A stretch of DNA of 64,000 nt, from the NCBI RefSeq assembly GCF_001877035.1, contig NZ_CP015756.1, positions 1,603,001 through 1,667,000 on the forward strand. The letters are read 5' to 3'. The position numbers and the translations under genes were made by a program. Numbering within the stretch: position 1 is the stretch's first letter; each line of letters opens with the position of its first letter. Below the pieces are notes generated by a model. That model was given only the letters and a program-made list of their open reading frames with translations, did no database searches and had not been told where the DNA came from. The DNA is from Clostridium estertheticum subsp. estertheticum (GTDB lineage: Bacteria > Bacillota > Clostridia > Clostridiales > Clostridiaceae). Positions 54,177 to 63,148 of the stretch are shown here, piece after piece.

Positions 54177-54497
54177 TTACACTCCACCGTTATATTTTTT
54201 CTGTGCCTTAAATATCATAACTAAGCCCCAAACAAAGAATATCCCAAAGCATATCCAACCATACGATGCCTTTGATACGAAATCAATAATAACCCATAGT
54301 ATCATTCCTATTCCAATGAGAATACACGATTTACCCACTTTTTCTGTATAAGATTTTTTGTCTTTTTCAGCAACTATTGTATAATGATAATCATGTATTA
54401 GCGTTATCTGTTCTTTTTTCCAAATACGCCATCCTATAGAAATAAAATACAATCCTACAGGTAATAATATAATCATCATAACTATTAATTCAGACAT
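54177..54497 (-). CDS. DUF3784-like membrane protein
   Basis: 106 residues with three TMs (about 4-23, 56-75 and 79-98). The segment WRIWKKEQITLIHDYHY between TM1 and TM2 matches the DUF3784 family as I recall it. GGGGATGAT precedes the ATG. Function is unknown. Confidence 0.75.
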   Translation of the reverse strand: MSELIVMMIILLPVGLYFISIGWRIWKKEQITLIHDYHYTIVAEKDKKSYTEKVGKSCILIGIGMILWVIIDFVSKASYGWICFGIFFVWGLVMIFKAQKKYNGGV

Positions 54498-54722
54498 ATA
54501 ATCATCCCCTTAGTCCAATATAAATAATTTGAAATTCTTAGTTAAATACAGTTATTCATCTATCGTAATTTTAAGTAGATGAAAAATATTTTACTATTGT
54601 GTTTGTATTTAATTATACAACATAGCAATGTAATTATTCGAATATTTAACAAAATTAAATATAAATAGCTTCCCTAATTTTAAAATCCTTTAATTTTGTA
54701 TCAGAATGAGATGTGTGTGACT

Positions 54723-54836
54723 GAACTAATAAAGGAATCTACAAATTTCAGAAGATTTGTTACTGGTAATATTGCGGGTATAGGACTTATGGGTTTATAT
54801 TTCACTAATATATTAAAGAAAGATCTGAAAAATTAG
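54723..54836 (+). pseudogene. Duplicated 3' fragment of a DUF2085 gene
   Basis: The frame reads ELIKESTNFRRFVTGNIAGI and continues GLMGLYF to a stop at 54834-54836. It matches the last codons of the DUF2085 gene (33540-33656) closely but differs at the tail (TNILKKDLKN), so it derives from a paralogue or an older copy. Confidence 0.85.
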
Positions 54837-54958
54837 ATTAATAAATATAATGACGAAATCCTCCATAGATATTGATATGTAGGATTTATGTTATAATAAC
54901 GGAGATTATATGAATAAATGTCTAGTGATTTCTCAATATAGAGAGGACGGTTGATTTT

Positions 54959-55150
54959 ATGAAAGAAAGAAATAAGTACTTGAAATATGCAGCTATCTTA
55001 TTAATGGGTATTGCAATATTATTGCCAGCATTTAATGTATCATTTATTAAACAAGGAAATTATATAGATAAAGCATTCTTTTTTACGGCTTTATTAGGAT
55101 ATATTATTTTAATAATTGCAATAGTTTCAGGATACATAAAAAACGCTTGA
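54959..55150 (+). CDS. Small two-TM membrane protein
   Basis: 63 residues with TMs at about 8-27 and 38-58. GAGAGG lies about 11 nt before the ATG, and a terminator follows. Function is unknown. Confidence 0.55.
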   Translation: MKERNKYLKYAAILLMGIAILLPAFNVSFIKQGNYIDKAFFFTALLGYIILIIAIVSGYIKNA

Positions 55151-55190
55151 AAAAATAAAATATAGGTAATTAATATTACTAAAATTACAA

Positions 55191-55218
55191 TTAAGGGAAC
55201 CTTACATGGTTCCTTTAA
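55191..55218 (+). terminator. Rho-independent terminator
   Basis: The stem TTAAGGGAACC / GGTTCCTTTAA with a 6-nt loop and an A/T-rich tail lies 40 bp after the small membrane gene. Confidence 0.6.
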
Positions 55219-55328
55219 AAATTTCAACTTATCATAATCGACGTAACGATAGTATAAGGCTCATTTCAAAACCTAAATTAATTATATCGTACCAAAACAC
55301 CTATGTTTAATAGTTGATTTTGGTAGTT

Positions 55329-55445
55329 ATATCCATTCCACATTTAAAGAAGTGGGCTTTCTTCATAAAATTGTAAATAATAATACTCATAAGACCAAGT
55401 ATTAAAACTGGATTTTTTAGTGGTAGAAATAATGATAGTGATAAA
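55329..55445 (+). pseudogene. Debris: IS605-like end hairpin and helicase fragment
   Basis: 55335-55362 (CCACATTTAAAGAAGTGGGC) resembles the terminal hairpin of the IS605-type remnant at 979-994. 55399-55445 matches 59516-59562 (TATTAAAACTGGATTTTTTA shared), a piece of the PLD-helicase gene. The rest of 55151-55668 has no feature I can support. Confidence 0.5.
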
Positions 55446-55668
55446 TATAATAGTAGAAAAGCCTTAGGTTTCTGTACCAGTAGGGATCACTTTGTATACA
55501 AGAGTAAATTTTTTATGAAAATTAAGTAAATTATAGGGAATATATGCTATAATAATATATATTTTAGTAAAAAAGTCTAATATTAGTAAGATGTGGCTTT
55601 TGAATGATGTTGGTAAATTTAATTCTAAAGCTTAACTATGCGAATATAAAGAAAGGGAATGATTATTG

Positions 55669-57015
55669 GTGGCTGGTAAAATAAGAGAAATGATAAATCA
55701 GATTATTCAAGAACGTTCTAAAGGCAATCCTGCTATTAGAGAAATGACTATATCTAAATTAATTCTGAAAGGACTTAATCCTAACAAATTTGATAGTCAC
55801 TCAGCTGATGATCCGGAAATTGTCCGAAAACTTCTTAAAATCGCTAAACAATTGAATGTAAGAAAGATGGAAGATAACGATATGAATATAAAATCCGTGT
55901 TTTCAACAAAACCTTTAGAAAAAGAGATTGTATTGGATATTAGAAGTCAGTTAAATAATTGTAATGCAAAGATATTAATATTCTTCACTTCTTCTAATTT
56001 TGACCAAGACAAGTTAAGTAATCTGCTGCAAGAAGCTTTTGTGGATTGCATAGTAGTTGGATGTTCTACTGCTGGTGAAATAGTAAGTGGTGAGTTGTTG
56101 AAAAATTCTGTTGTAGCAATGGCTATTAATTCAAATATTATTTCTGATGCAAAAGTGGAAGTAATTGAACATATGAAAGAAAATCTAAGCTTAGAAGCGG
56201 CATTTACTTCCTTTGAGAAATACTTTAATGAGAGTTTATATACAATGGATGCAACAAAATTTGTTGGTATTGTTTTAATTGATGGTGTAAGTAGGAAAGA
56301 AGAAAAAATCATGGATTTAATCGGTAATAGAACTAACGTTTTTTTTGTTGGTGGGTCTGCAGGGGATGATTTTAAATATTTTGAAACGCATGTTTGTGCA
56401 AATGGAAAGGCATATGCTGATTCAGCAGTTCTTATAATGTTGAAAATAAACGACAATGCTGAATTCAGTATTATTAAAACACAAAGTTTCAAAGCTTTGG
56501 ATCATACATTTACTGCAAATAATGTTAATGAAGAAACTAGAGAAGTCATCGAATTTAATAATAAGCCTGCTATCTTGGAATATGCAGAGGCAGTAGGGGC
56601 AGCTTCAATTGAAGATGCTACAAAATACTTTAAGACCAATCCAGTTGGTTTATTAGTTGGAGATAATGATATGTTCATAAGAAGTCCCCAACAAATAAAG
56701 GGAACCAGTATGTTATTTTATTGCAATATACTTAAAGGTATGGAAGTCAGATTGATGCAGTGTACAAATATAGTTGAAGATACAAGGAACGCTATTGAAA
56801 ATAAAATAAAAGAATTTGGAAGAATAGATGGTCTCATAAATTTTAATTGTGTAGAGCGGACACTTGAATTGGAGAGAAACGATCTTGAAAAGCAGTATGG
56901 TGAAATATTTAGTGATATTCCGACCATAGGTTTCTCCACTTATGGTGAAGAATTTATTGGACATATAAATCAGACAGCTACTATGCTTGTTTTCAAATTA
57001 AAAGCAAATATATAA
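55669..57015 (+). CDS. FIST-domain sensory protein
   Basis: 448 residues. An N-terminal helical region (about 1-75) is followed by FIST_N (about 90-275; CIVVGCSTAGEIVSGELL, then VFFVGGSAGDDF) and FIST_C (about 285-435; RSPQQIKGTSMLFYC, IPTIGFSTYGEEFIGHINQT). FIST domains are proposed to bind small ligands such as amino acids and feed signal transduction. The start is GTG 55669 (TTG 55666 possible) with AAAGGGAA upstream. The histidine kinase follows after 41 bp. Confidence 0.88.
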   Translation: MAGKIREMINQIIQERSKGNPAIREMTISKLILKGLNPNKFDSHSADDPEIVRKLLKIAKQLNVRKMEDNDMNIKSVFSTKPLEKEIVLDIRSQLNNCNAKILIFFTSSNFDQDKLSNLLQEAFVDCIVVGCSTAGEIVSGELLKNSVVAMAINSNIISDAKVEVIEHMKENLSLEAAFTSFEKYFNESLYTMDATKFVGIVLIDGVSRKEEKIMDLIGNRTNVFFVGGSAGDDFKYFETHVCANGKAYADSAVLIMLKINDNAEFSIIKTQSFKALDHTFTANNVNEETREVIEFNNKPAILEYAEAVGAASIEDATKYFKTNPVGLLVGDNDMFIRSPQQIKGTSMLFYCNILKGMEVRLMQCTNIVEDTRNAIENKIKEFGRIDGLINFNCVERTLELERNDLEKQYGEIFSDIPTIGFSTYGEEFIGHINQTATMLVFKLKANI

Positions 57016-57056
57016 CTTGATTTCTATTAAAATATTTTGAAATGGAGCCATAAATA

Positions 57057-58499
57057 ATGGATAATTTAAGTGAAAATGAATGTGAATATAAAAAAGCTCT
57101 TAATGAAATGAAGAAATCTAATGAAGAATTGATAAAAGTGAATAGTGATTTGGAAAACAAGGTTCTAGAGCAAGCACAACAGCTAGAAGAGATAACTGCT
57201 GACCTAAAGGAATTCAATGTTATGCTAGAAGAGGAAATTACTGAGCGCACAAAAACTGAAGAAGCCGCAAAGGAAAGAGAAAGACAATTTCGGTATACTA
57301 TAGAGGAAGCTCCATTACCTATAATGTTATATAATGAGGATGGAGAAATAAAAAAAATAAATAGAACATGGACTGGTATTACAGGATATACAATTAAAGA
57401 TACTCCAACAATAGCTGAATTTGCAAGAATATCAGATGTATTTATAGATGGGTTAGAGGGTACTACTGTAAGCAGACTGTCTAATATGGGAAAAAAACAA
57501 AATGATGGCGAATACTCTATAAGAACAAGGAATGGAAGTATTCTAATTTGGGATGTTTATTCAGCAAATACTAGGCAATTGCAGGATGGGCGCAAATTGT
57601 TAATGATAGTAGCTATAGATATAACTGAAAGAAAACATATGGAAGAATTACAAAAAAATATTGATGATGAAAGAGAAAGGCTATATGAGATTAAGGAGTA
57701 TGATAGAATTAAAACAGAATTTTTTTCGAATATTTCTCATGAGTTAAGGACTCCGATTAATGTTATTTTTTCGGCACTACAGGTACATGAACTTAAACTA
57801 AAAGACTATGTATGCCCAAATGCATCCACAGATATATACAAATACACAAAGATAATGAAACAAAATTGCTTTCGTATTTTAAGACTAATTAATAATTTAA
57901 TTGATATAACAAAAATAGATTCAGGCTATTTAGATATAAATAAAATTAATACTAACATAATCAGTCTCGTAGAAGATGTAAGTGTTTCTGTAGTTGATTA
58001 TATAGGAAATAAAGGATTATCATTAACATTTGATACAGAGATAGAGGAAAAAAATATTGCATGTGATCCAGAAAAAATTGAGAGAATTATTTTAAATCTA
58101 TTATCAAATGCAGTAAAATTTACTCCTTATGGTGGCAATGTTATGGTTAATATAGAGGACGGTATTGAAAATATTTGCATAAGGGTAAAAGATACCGGAA
58201 GAGGTATTCCAGCAGAGAAACTAAATTCCATATTTGATCGTTTTGTGCAAGTTGACAAATCTCTTTCAAGAGATCATGAGGGAAGTGGAATAGGGCTTTC
58301 GCTTGTGAAATGCCTAGTAGAACTACATGGTGGAACAATATCGGTGAAAAGTAAGGAGGGATATGGTACTGAATTTATTATATATATTCCATGTAAATTA
58401 GTAGGTGATGAGGGTCCAGAGGATATTTCATATTGTGGCATTAAAAGTGATAGTTGTGTTGAAAAAACTAGTATAGAATTCTCAGATATATATAACTGA
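57057..58499 (+). CDS. Cytoplasmic PAS-domain sensor histidine kinase
   Basis: 480 residues, no TM. A coiled coil (about 1-75), one PAS domain (about 80-195; IEEAPLPIMLYNEDGEIKKI), HisKA with SHELRTPINVIFSAL, and HATPase with N, G1 (DTGRGIPAEKL) and G2 (GSGIGLSLVK) boxes. It ends with about 30 residues containing two cysteines. There is no response regulator nearby, so its partner is elsewhere. It is in an operon with the FIST protein, a probable ligand-sensing subunit. Confidence 0.9.
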   Translation: MDNLSENECEYKKALNEMKKSNEELIKVNSDLENKVLEQAQQLEEITADLKEFNVMLEEEITERTKTEEAAKERERQFRYTIEEAPLPIMLYNEDGEIKKINRTWTGITGYTIKDTPTIAEFARISDVFIDGLEGTTVSRLSNMGKKQNDGEYSIRTRNGSILIWDVYSANTRQLQDGRKLLMIVAIDITERKHMEELQKNIDDERERLYEIKEYDRIKTEFFSNISHELRTPINVIFSALQVHELKLKDYVCPNASTDIYKYTKIMKQNCFRILRLINNLIDITKIDSGYLDINKINTNIISLVEDVSVSVVDYIGNKGLSLTFDTEIEEKNIACDPEKIERIILNLLSNAVKFTPYGGNVMVNIEDGIENICIRVKDTGRGIPAEKLNSIFDRFVQVDKSLSRDHEGSGIGLSLVKCLVELHGGTISVKSKEGYGTEFIIYIPCKLVGDEGPEDISYCGIKSDSCVEKTSIEFSDIYN

Positions 58500-58509
58500 G
58501 AACGGAGAT

Positions 58510-58605
58510 GGATATAGAAAAGCTAACCTGTAAAAACTTTTACAGGTTAGCTTTTTATAAAGAAATTAAAATATCTAAAAAACTTTTGTTCTCTTTAGAA
58601 ATCAT
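58510..58605 (-). pseudogene. Transaldolase gene remnant with intact terminator copy
   Basis: 58510-58567 is identical to 62229-62286, the terminator behind the transaldolase gene (18-bp stem AAAAGCTAACCTGTAAAA). 58568-58605 then matches 62893-62930, codons for ISKENKNFLVIL of that gene. The remainder of the gene is missing, so a second copy was deleted down to its end. The hairpin also serves as terminator of the FIST-kinase operon. Confidence 0.8.
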
Positions 58606-58686
58606 CGTTTGAAGCTAATTTGCGGTATAATAGTAATATATTGATTTATAGTTATATACTTTTGGTTTTATGATAGGAGAAAAATT

Positions 58687-59271
58687 ATGATAAATAATGA
58701 AGTGATCGACTGTATCCGTTCGCGGAGAAGTACACGTAAATTCAAGGAGAAACAGATTAAAGAAGAAGAGCTAAAAGCCCTATTGGAGGCCGCTACATGG
58801 GCGCCAAGTGGAGGCAATAATCAAAGCTGGCTGTTTACTGCAATCCAGAACAAAGAAACTCTTTTACGGATCAACGAATTGCTAAGGCAAGGATTTAAAC
58901 GTTGGGTTCCTGATGACGATTATCCAGGTAAGCTGGGTGTCAAAGCTGTAGCAGAAAAAAAAGATTGCCATTTTTTCTATCATGCACCTACACTTATTAT
59001 TGCTTCTAATAAGCCTAATTATGAAAATGCTATGGCAGACTGTTCACTTGCATTAGAAAACCTTTTTTTAGCGGCGAATTCTATAGGATTGGGGACTTGC
59101 TATATTAATCAGTTACACTGGCTACGAAATGATGCCGAATTTCGTGAATTTCTTTTTGAATTAGGAATTCCCAAAGAGCATACTATCTGCTCTTCAGCTG
59201 TGGTTGGATATATTGATAAACCATCAATTGCACTCTCACGAAAGGAAGGTACTATTAATATTATAAAATAG
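58687..59271 (+). CDS. Nitroreductase family protein
   Basis: 194 residues with the FMN-binding start IRSRRSTRKFKEKQI, then WAPSGGNNQSWLF, and the C-terminal GLGTCYINQLHWL. These NAD(P)H-dependent flavoenzymes reduce nitro, quinone or enone compounds as homodimers in the cytosol. It is monocistronic; AGGAGAA lies 5 nt before the ATG. Confidence 0.9.
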   Translation: MINNEVIDCIRSRRSTRKFKEKQIKEEELKALLEAATWAPSGGNNQSWLFTAIQNKETLLRINELLRQGFKRWVPDDDYPGKLGVKAVAEKKDCHFFYHAPTLIIASNKPNYENAMADCSLALENLFLAANSIGLGTCYINQLHWLRNDAEFREFLFELGIPKEHTICSSAVVGYIDKPSIALSRKEGTINIIK

Positions 59272-59296
59272 AAGTCTTAGGTCATGAGAAGGTTAA

Positions 59297-59653
59297 ATGC
59301 TTCAGCCTAGGGGTGCACAAGTTGAAGCACTATATTAACAACTAAGGAAATGTAGAGAAGAAGTCTTACATAAAGGATTAGTTGTGGCAGAAGCGGGCAT
59401 AGGTAAAACTTATCTGGCGGCTTTTGATTCGCTGGATTTTAATAGAAATCTATTTGTAGCTCATAAAGAAGAAATATTAAATCAAGCAGAGTTATCTTTT
59501 AAAAATATTAGGTCCAATATTAAAACTGGATTTTTTAGTGGTGAAAATAAGGATAGTAATTGCGAGATATTATTTGCTACAGTACAAACATTGGGTCAAA
59601 AACAGTACCTATGCGATAAGTATTTTAAAAAGGATGCGTTTGATTATAATTAA
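59297..59653 (+). pseudogene. PLD-domain helicase fragment (SF2 ATPase N-terminal part)
   Basis: One frame, broken only by a TAA at 59336-59338, encodes LRKCREEVLHKGLVVAEAGI, Walker A (AGIGKT), then LFVAHKEEILNQAELSF and ILFATVQTLGQKQYL. These are motifs I, Ia and the following region of the same SF2 helicase whose PLD domain lies at 53092-53662. The DEAD-box motif and all later parts are missing. Confidence 0.8.
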
Positions 59654-59743
59654 TAGTTCTTGTTTTATTATTGAGTATACTTCATTGCATTCTGTGAGAA
59701 TGGAAAATGTTCTTATATCAATAGGACATAGGCAATAAATCAA

Positions 59744-59782
59744 AAAAAGTTGCTCGCGTTATATTGACGTGAGCAACTTTTT
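59744..59782 (+). terminator. Rho-independent terminator
   Basis: The stem AAAAAGTTGCTC / GAGCAACTTTTT with extended pairing and a U-rich 3' arm. Confidence 0.75.
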
Positions 59783-59934
59783 CTCATGTTATATTGATTA
59801 GACCATAAAATAATATAAGTAAAGAAATTAATTAACATATAACAATTTACAATTAATTAAAACGCATATTATACATTCAGAATATCAATATACACTTAAA
59901 GTAATTAACACCATTGAAATCCCAGGGATTCCTA

Positions 59935-60288
59935 TTATTCAACTTTTCTAAGGTTTTTAGATATTTCTATAATTCTACTATCATTATACGACACTTTCAT
60001 ACTTATACTATTTACATCTATTTGAAGTCTGTCAATTTTGTCATCAATAATCGTTATATGTTCAGAATTACCTTTATATCCATCCAAAAGAGCATCACTG
60101 GTAGGGATAAGTTTTCCGTCTATCTTTACACCTAATTTTTTAACGTCATTCTCAATTGCATCAAGCCTTTTGGTGTTTTCTTTAATCTCAGTTTTTATAT
60201 CATTAACCTCAGTTTTTATATCTTTAAACCCCTCTTGCATTTCTGAATACATTTTGGTCATAAATTCAAACATTTTATCATCACTCAT
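59935..60288 (-). CDS. Coiled-coil protein of unknown function
   Basis: 117 residues, soluble and strongly heptad-patterned (FKDIKTEVNDIKTEIKENTK, then IDRLQIDVNSISMKV). A GAGGTG site precedes the ATG. Similar short coiled-coil proteins are common in clostridia, often of phage or plasmid origin. A 44-bp piece of it recurs at 32763-32806. Confidence 0.65.
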   Translation of the reverse strand: MSDDKMFEFMTKMYSEMQEGFKDIKTEVNDIKTEIKENTKRLDAIENDVKKLGVKIDGKLIPTSDALLDGYKGNSEHITIIDDKIDRLQIDVNSISMKVSYNDSRIIEISKNLRKVE

Positions 60289-60377
60289 ATTAGCACCTCG
60301 CTTTTATATTATATCATTCTAAATTGCAATTGAATATCTTTTTTTAGATCAGTTATTTTCTATTAACTAATCCATAT

Positions 60378-60735
60378 TATATATTTTATTGTTATTAGTT
60401 GTATTTTTAATCCAGCCTTTTAATAATAATTTTTCCTCAGAAGTTAGGTTGTTAAATCATCTCCTGGGTCGCTGTAACAGATTTGAAGAAGATGCATTAA
60501 CGACTTCAGAAGGAAATTTAGAATTATACTTAAGCTTTCTATTTGTTATAGTATTTGAATATATTCTCGTTAAAATGTAGATTAAAATCTTATAAAAACC
60601 TAATAAGATTTTAATTAAGTAAATAATATTGATAGCTAATAACTGACTGAAATCACTGAAGTATAGGGAGTTAAATTTAAGTTAAAAGTGCTATGAAATC
60701 TAATTAAATTTAAATAGTTTTATTCCATCTTAGTG
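60378..60735. repeat. Duplicated debris block paralogous to 52682-53140
   Basis: 60378-60451 (minus) matches 53913-53986, part of the Rpn-like frame (LLLKGWIKNTTN). 60452-60554 matches 52682-52784. 60568-60732 matches about 52970-53137, the leader of the PLD-helicase gene, and stops just inside its coding region. It is one old segment with internal deletions. The following 60736-60908 shows nothing clear. Confidence 0.75.
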
Positions 60736-60908
60736 AGAAAGGGGTGTCTTTAAATCAACAAGTTACTATGATACTATGTAGATAGTGCTTAAACATCATA
60801 TAGATAACACAATAACTATGGGATATACTGCACTTGAAAATAATAAACAGAGTGTTTATATAGATAGTTCACACTAATTTACATTTTGAAAGGGGATATA
60901 TTTAAAAT

Positions 60909-61421
60909 ATGAATAAATTTAAAGAAATTAAACCTGAAGAATTTAATAAAAGTCCGTTTCAAATTATAGGTAAAGATTGGATGCTCATTACAGCAGAGAA
61001 AGATAATAAGGTAAATACTATGACTGCTGCTTGGGGTGGTTTTGGTTTTATTTTTAATAAAAATGTAGTTTATATTGTAATAAGACCGGAACGTTATACT
61101 AAACAATTTGTAGATAATTCCGATACATTTTCTCTAACATTCTTTGATGAAAATTTTAAAAAACAATTAAGTTATCTTGGAACTGTTTCTGGTAGGGATG
61201 AGGATAAGATTTCTAAAACTAATTTAACAATTAAACATTCAGATAATACACCTTACTTTGAAGAAGCAAATACTGCAATTATATGCAGGAAGTTGTATGT
61301 ACAAGATATGAATCGTGAATCCTTTATAGCAAATGAAGTGGATATAGAAAAAATGTATCCTGATAAAAATTTCCATACATTATACATCGCAGAAGTAGAA
61401 AAAATCCTTATTAGAGAATAA
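60909..61421 (+). CDS. Flavin reductase / flavoredoxin-like FMN-binding protein
   Basis: 170 residues with a split-barrel flavin reductase fold: ITAEKDNKVNTMTAAWGGFG, then VIRPERYTKQF and FSLTFFDENFKKQL. Family members bind FMN and pass electrons to partner oxidoreductases. AAAGGGG lies before the ATG. A nitroreductase follows after 39 bp, so the pair is probably co-transcribed. Confidence 0.88.
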   Translation: MNKFKEIKPEEFNKSPFQIIGKDWMLITAEKDNKVNTMTAAWGGFGFIFNKNVVYIVIRPERYTKQFVDNSDTFSLTFFDENFKKQLSYLGTVSGRDEDKISKTNLTIKHSDNTPYFEEANTAIICRKLYVQDMNRESFIANEVDIEKMYPDKNFHTLYIAEVEKILIRE

Positions 61422-61460
61422 CAATATAAATACTTAAAAAAATATCAAGGAGGATTATAA

Positions 61461-61964
61461 ATGGAATTTTTAGATTTAGTTGAAAAAAGATATAGCGTTA
61501 GAGAGTACAAAGATGAGGTCGTAGAGGACGAAAAACTTAAAAAAATACTTAAAGCGGCATTACTTGCCCCAACAGCACATAACAAACAAGCCTTCAAAAT
61601 AGTTGTAATTAATACTAAAGAACACCAGGAAGAATTAAAAAAGATATATCCTAGCCCCTATTTTATTCAAGCTCCAATTATACTTGGTATTTTCTCAATT
61701 CCAGGAGAAAGTTGGGTAAGAAAAGATGGTAAAAATTATGCTGATGTAGACGCAGCGATTGTAATGGATCATATTGTAATGGAAGCCACAGCTTTGGGAC
61801 TTGGAACATGTTGGATTGCCAACTTTAATTCAATTGCAGCTAGTGAAATTATTGGGCTTGGTGAGGGATATGAACCAATTGTATTTACACCTATCGGTTA
61901 TGCTGAGCCAAAAGATCTAAAAAAGATTAGAAAGACTTTAGAAGAAATAGTTGTTTACTTATAA
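61461..61964 (+). CDS. Nitroreductase family protein (short)
   Basis: 167 residues: VEKRYSVREYKDEVV at the FMN site, LLAPTAHNKQAFKIV, and the C-terminal GLGTCWIANFNS. AAGGAGG sets the start. It is the second gene of a likely two-gene flavin operon with the flavin reductase, and distinct from the nitroreductase at 58.7 kb. Confidence 0.9.
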   Translation: MEFLDLVEKRYSVREYKDEVVEDEKLKKILKAALLAPTAHNKQAFKIVVINTKEHQEELKKIYPSPYFIQAPIILGIFSIPGESWVRKDGKNYADVDAAIVMDHIVMEATALGLGTCWIANFNSIAASEIIGLGEGYEPIVFTPIGYAEPKDLKKIRKTLEEIVVYL

Positions 61965-62228
61965 GTCTGGCTAAGTGGACATAAGGTAAAAATATCAACT
62001 GATGCAGGTGGAAACTCTTTTGTTACAATTTATAATTGAATTTCATTTTGTAAATAGCAACTACTTTTATACTATTAGCAATGTAAATTCCATATAAAAA
62101 TAAATATAGGATTCTTAGTTCTATTTATGCGTCCAACATAAGTGTAATCTAAAACAAAATATATCGAAGATATATTACGGGAACAGTGTTAAATTTTAAG
62201 TGCTATTAGTTTTATTGTAAGGAATATT
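61965..62228. other. Spacer, no gene seen
   Basis: About 260 bp after the nitroreductase gene with no convincing reading frame or hairpin before the terminator at 62237. Confidence 0.4.
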
Positions 62229-62236
62229 GGATATAG

Positions 62237-62274
62237 AAAAGCTAACCTGTAAAAACTTTTACAGGTTAGCTTTT
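62237..62274. terminator. Strong bidirectional terminator behind transaldolase
   Basis: An 18-bp perfect stem (AAAAGCTAACCTGTAAAA / TTTTACAGGTTAGCTTTT) with a 2-nt loop and T or A runs on both sides. An identical copy lies at 58518-58555. Confidence 0.85.
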
Positions 62275-62336
62275 TATAAAGAAATTATTTTACAGTGTTT
62301 TTTCTAAATAACGATGTATTCCCTCTTAAACTTTAG

Positions 62337-63017
62337 CTATTTTACGTCTATTGTTGTTTTTCCTATGCCATATACACTTTCCCAATCATTTACGAATTGA
62401 TTAACACTCCAATCAGTAAGAGGATGTGCAAGCATTGCATCTAATATCTCTGGATTTACAGTTACAGAGTGACCACCTACAAGAGCCACATTATGTACTT
62501 GTTGAACGTTTTTAAAAGAAGCAGCTAAAACTTTAGCATCTATATCATATTGATCAAATAATTGAACGATTTGAGCCACAACAGAAACTCCATCACCACT
62601 AATATTATCTATTCTATTAACATAAGGAGCAACAAAGGAAGCTCCAGCCACTGCTGCAATAAGAGCTTGCTGGGCTGTGAAAATTGCTGTAGCAGTTGTT
62701 TTTATACCCTTTTGTTTAAGTATTTTTATTGCTTTTATTCCTTCTGGTATAACAGGAATCTTAACATAAAGATTTCCACCAATTACACTATTTAAATACT
62801 CAGCTTCTTGGACCATTTTTTCAGCAGTTAGGCTAACCGCTTGCACATGAAGCATTGACTCAGCACCTATAATTTTTCTTATACCTTTTAAAATAACTAA
62901 AAAATTTTTGTTTTCTTTAGAAATAATTGTTGGATTAGTAGTAACTCCCGCCATAGGGTAGAAATTGTAAGCCTTTTCTATAGCCTCTAAATTTGCAGTA
63001 TCTATTATATATAACAT
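62337..63017 (-). CDS. Fructose-6-phosphate aldolase / transaldolase-like (FSA/TalC subfamily)
   Basis: 226 residues, the short FSA/TalC form. The Schiff-base Lys sits in LYVKIPVIPEG; other marks are GVTTNPTIISKE, TATAIFTAQQALIAAVAGA and APYVNRIDN. It splits or forms fructose-6-phosphate from dihydroxyacetone or related ketols and glyceraldehyde-3-phosphate in the cytosol. AGGAG fits the ATG at 63017 better than the one at 63023. It lies 126 bp downstream of a glycyl-radical-enzyme activase on the same strand; E. coli has FSA genes beside such genes too (pflCD-fsaB). Confidence 0.88.
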   Translation of the reverse strand: MLYIIDTANLEAIEKAYNFYPMAGVTTNPTIISKENKNFLVILKGIRKIIGAESMLHVQAVSLTAEKMVQEAEYLNSVIGGNLYVKIPVIPEGIKAIKILKQKGIKTTATAIFTAQQALIAAVAGASFVAPYVNRIDNISGDGVSVVAQIVQLFDQYDIDAKVLAASFKNVQQVHNVALVGGHSVTVNPEILDAMLAHPLTDWSVNQFVNDWESVYGIGKTTIDVK

Positions 63018-63148
63018 ATACATTTCTCCTTTATTTTATAATTTGATTTTATAATTTGATTTAAGCATTTTACGATTCCATCTTTTGACTCTGAAAACTT
63101 TAGTCCATAACTTTTAATTTTATTAGTACATAGTCTATATCTCTATAA

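Noticed and set aside
59914-60135. Plus-strand frame opposite the coiled-coil gene
   Set aside because: It lacks a ribosome site and has low-complexity Tyr/Phe-rich composition; the minus-strand coiled-coil frame is the coding one.
60780-60875. Open stretch reading VLKHHIDNTITMGYTALENN
   Set aside because: No start, ribosome site or family match; it may be further debris but I cannot support it.
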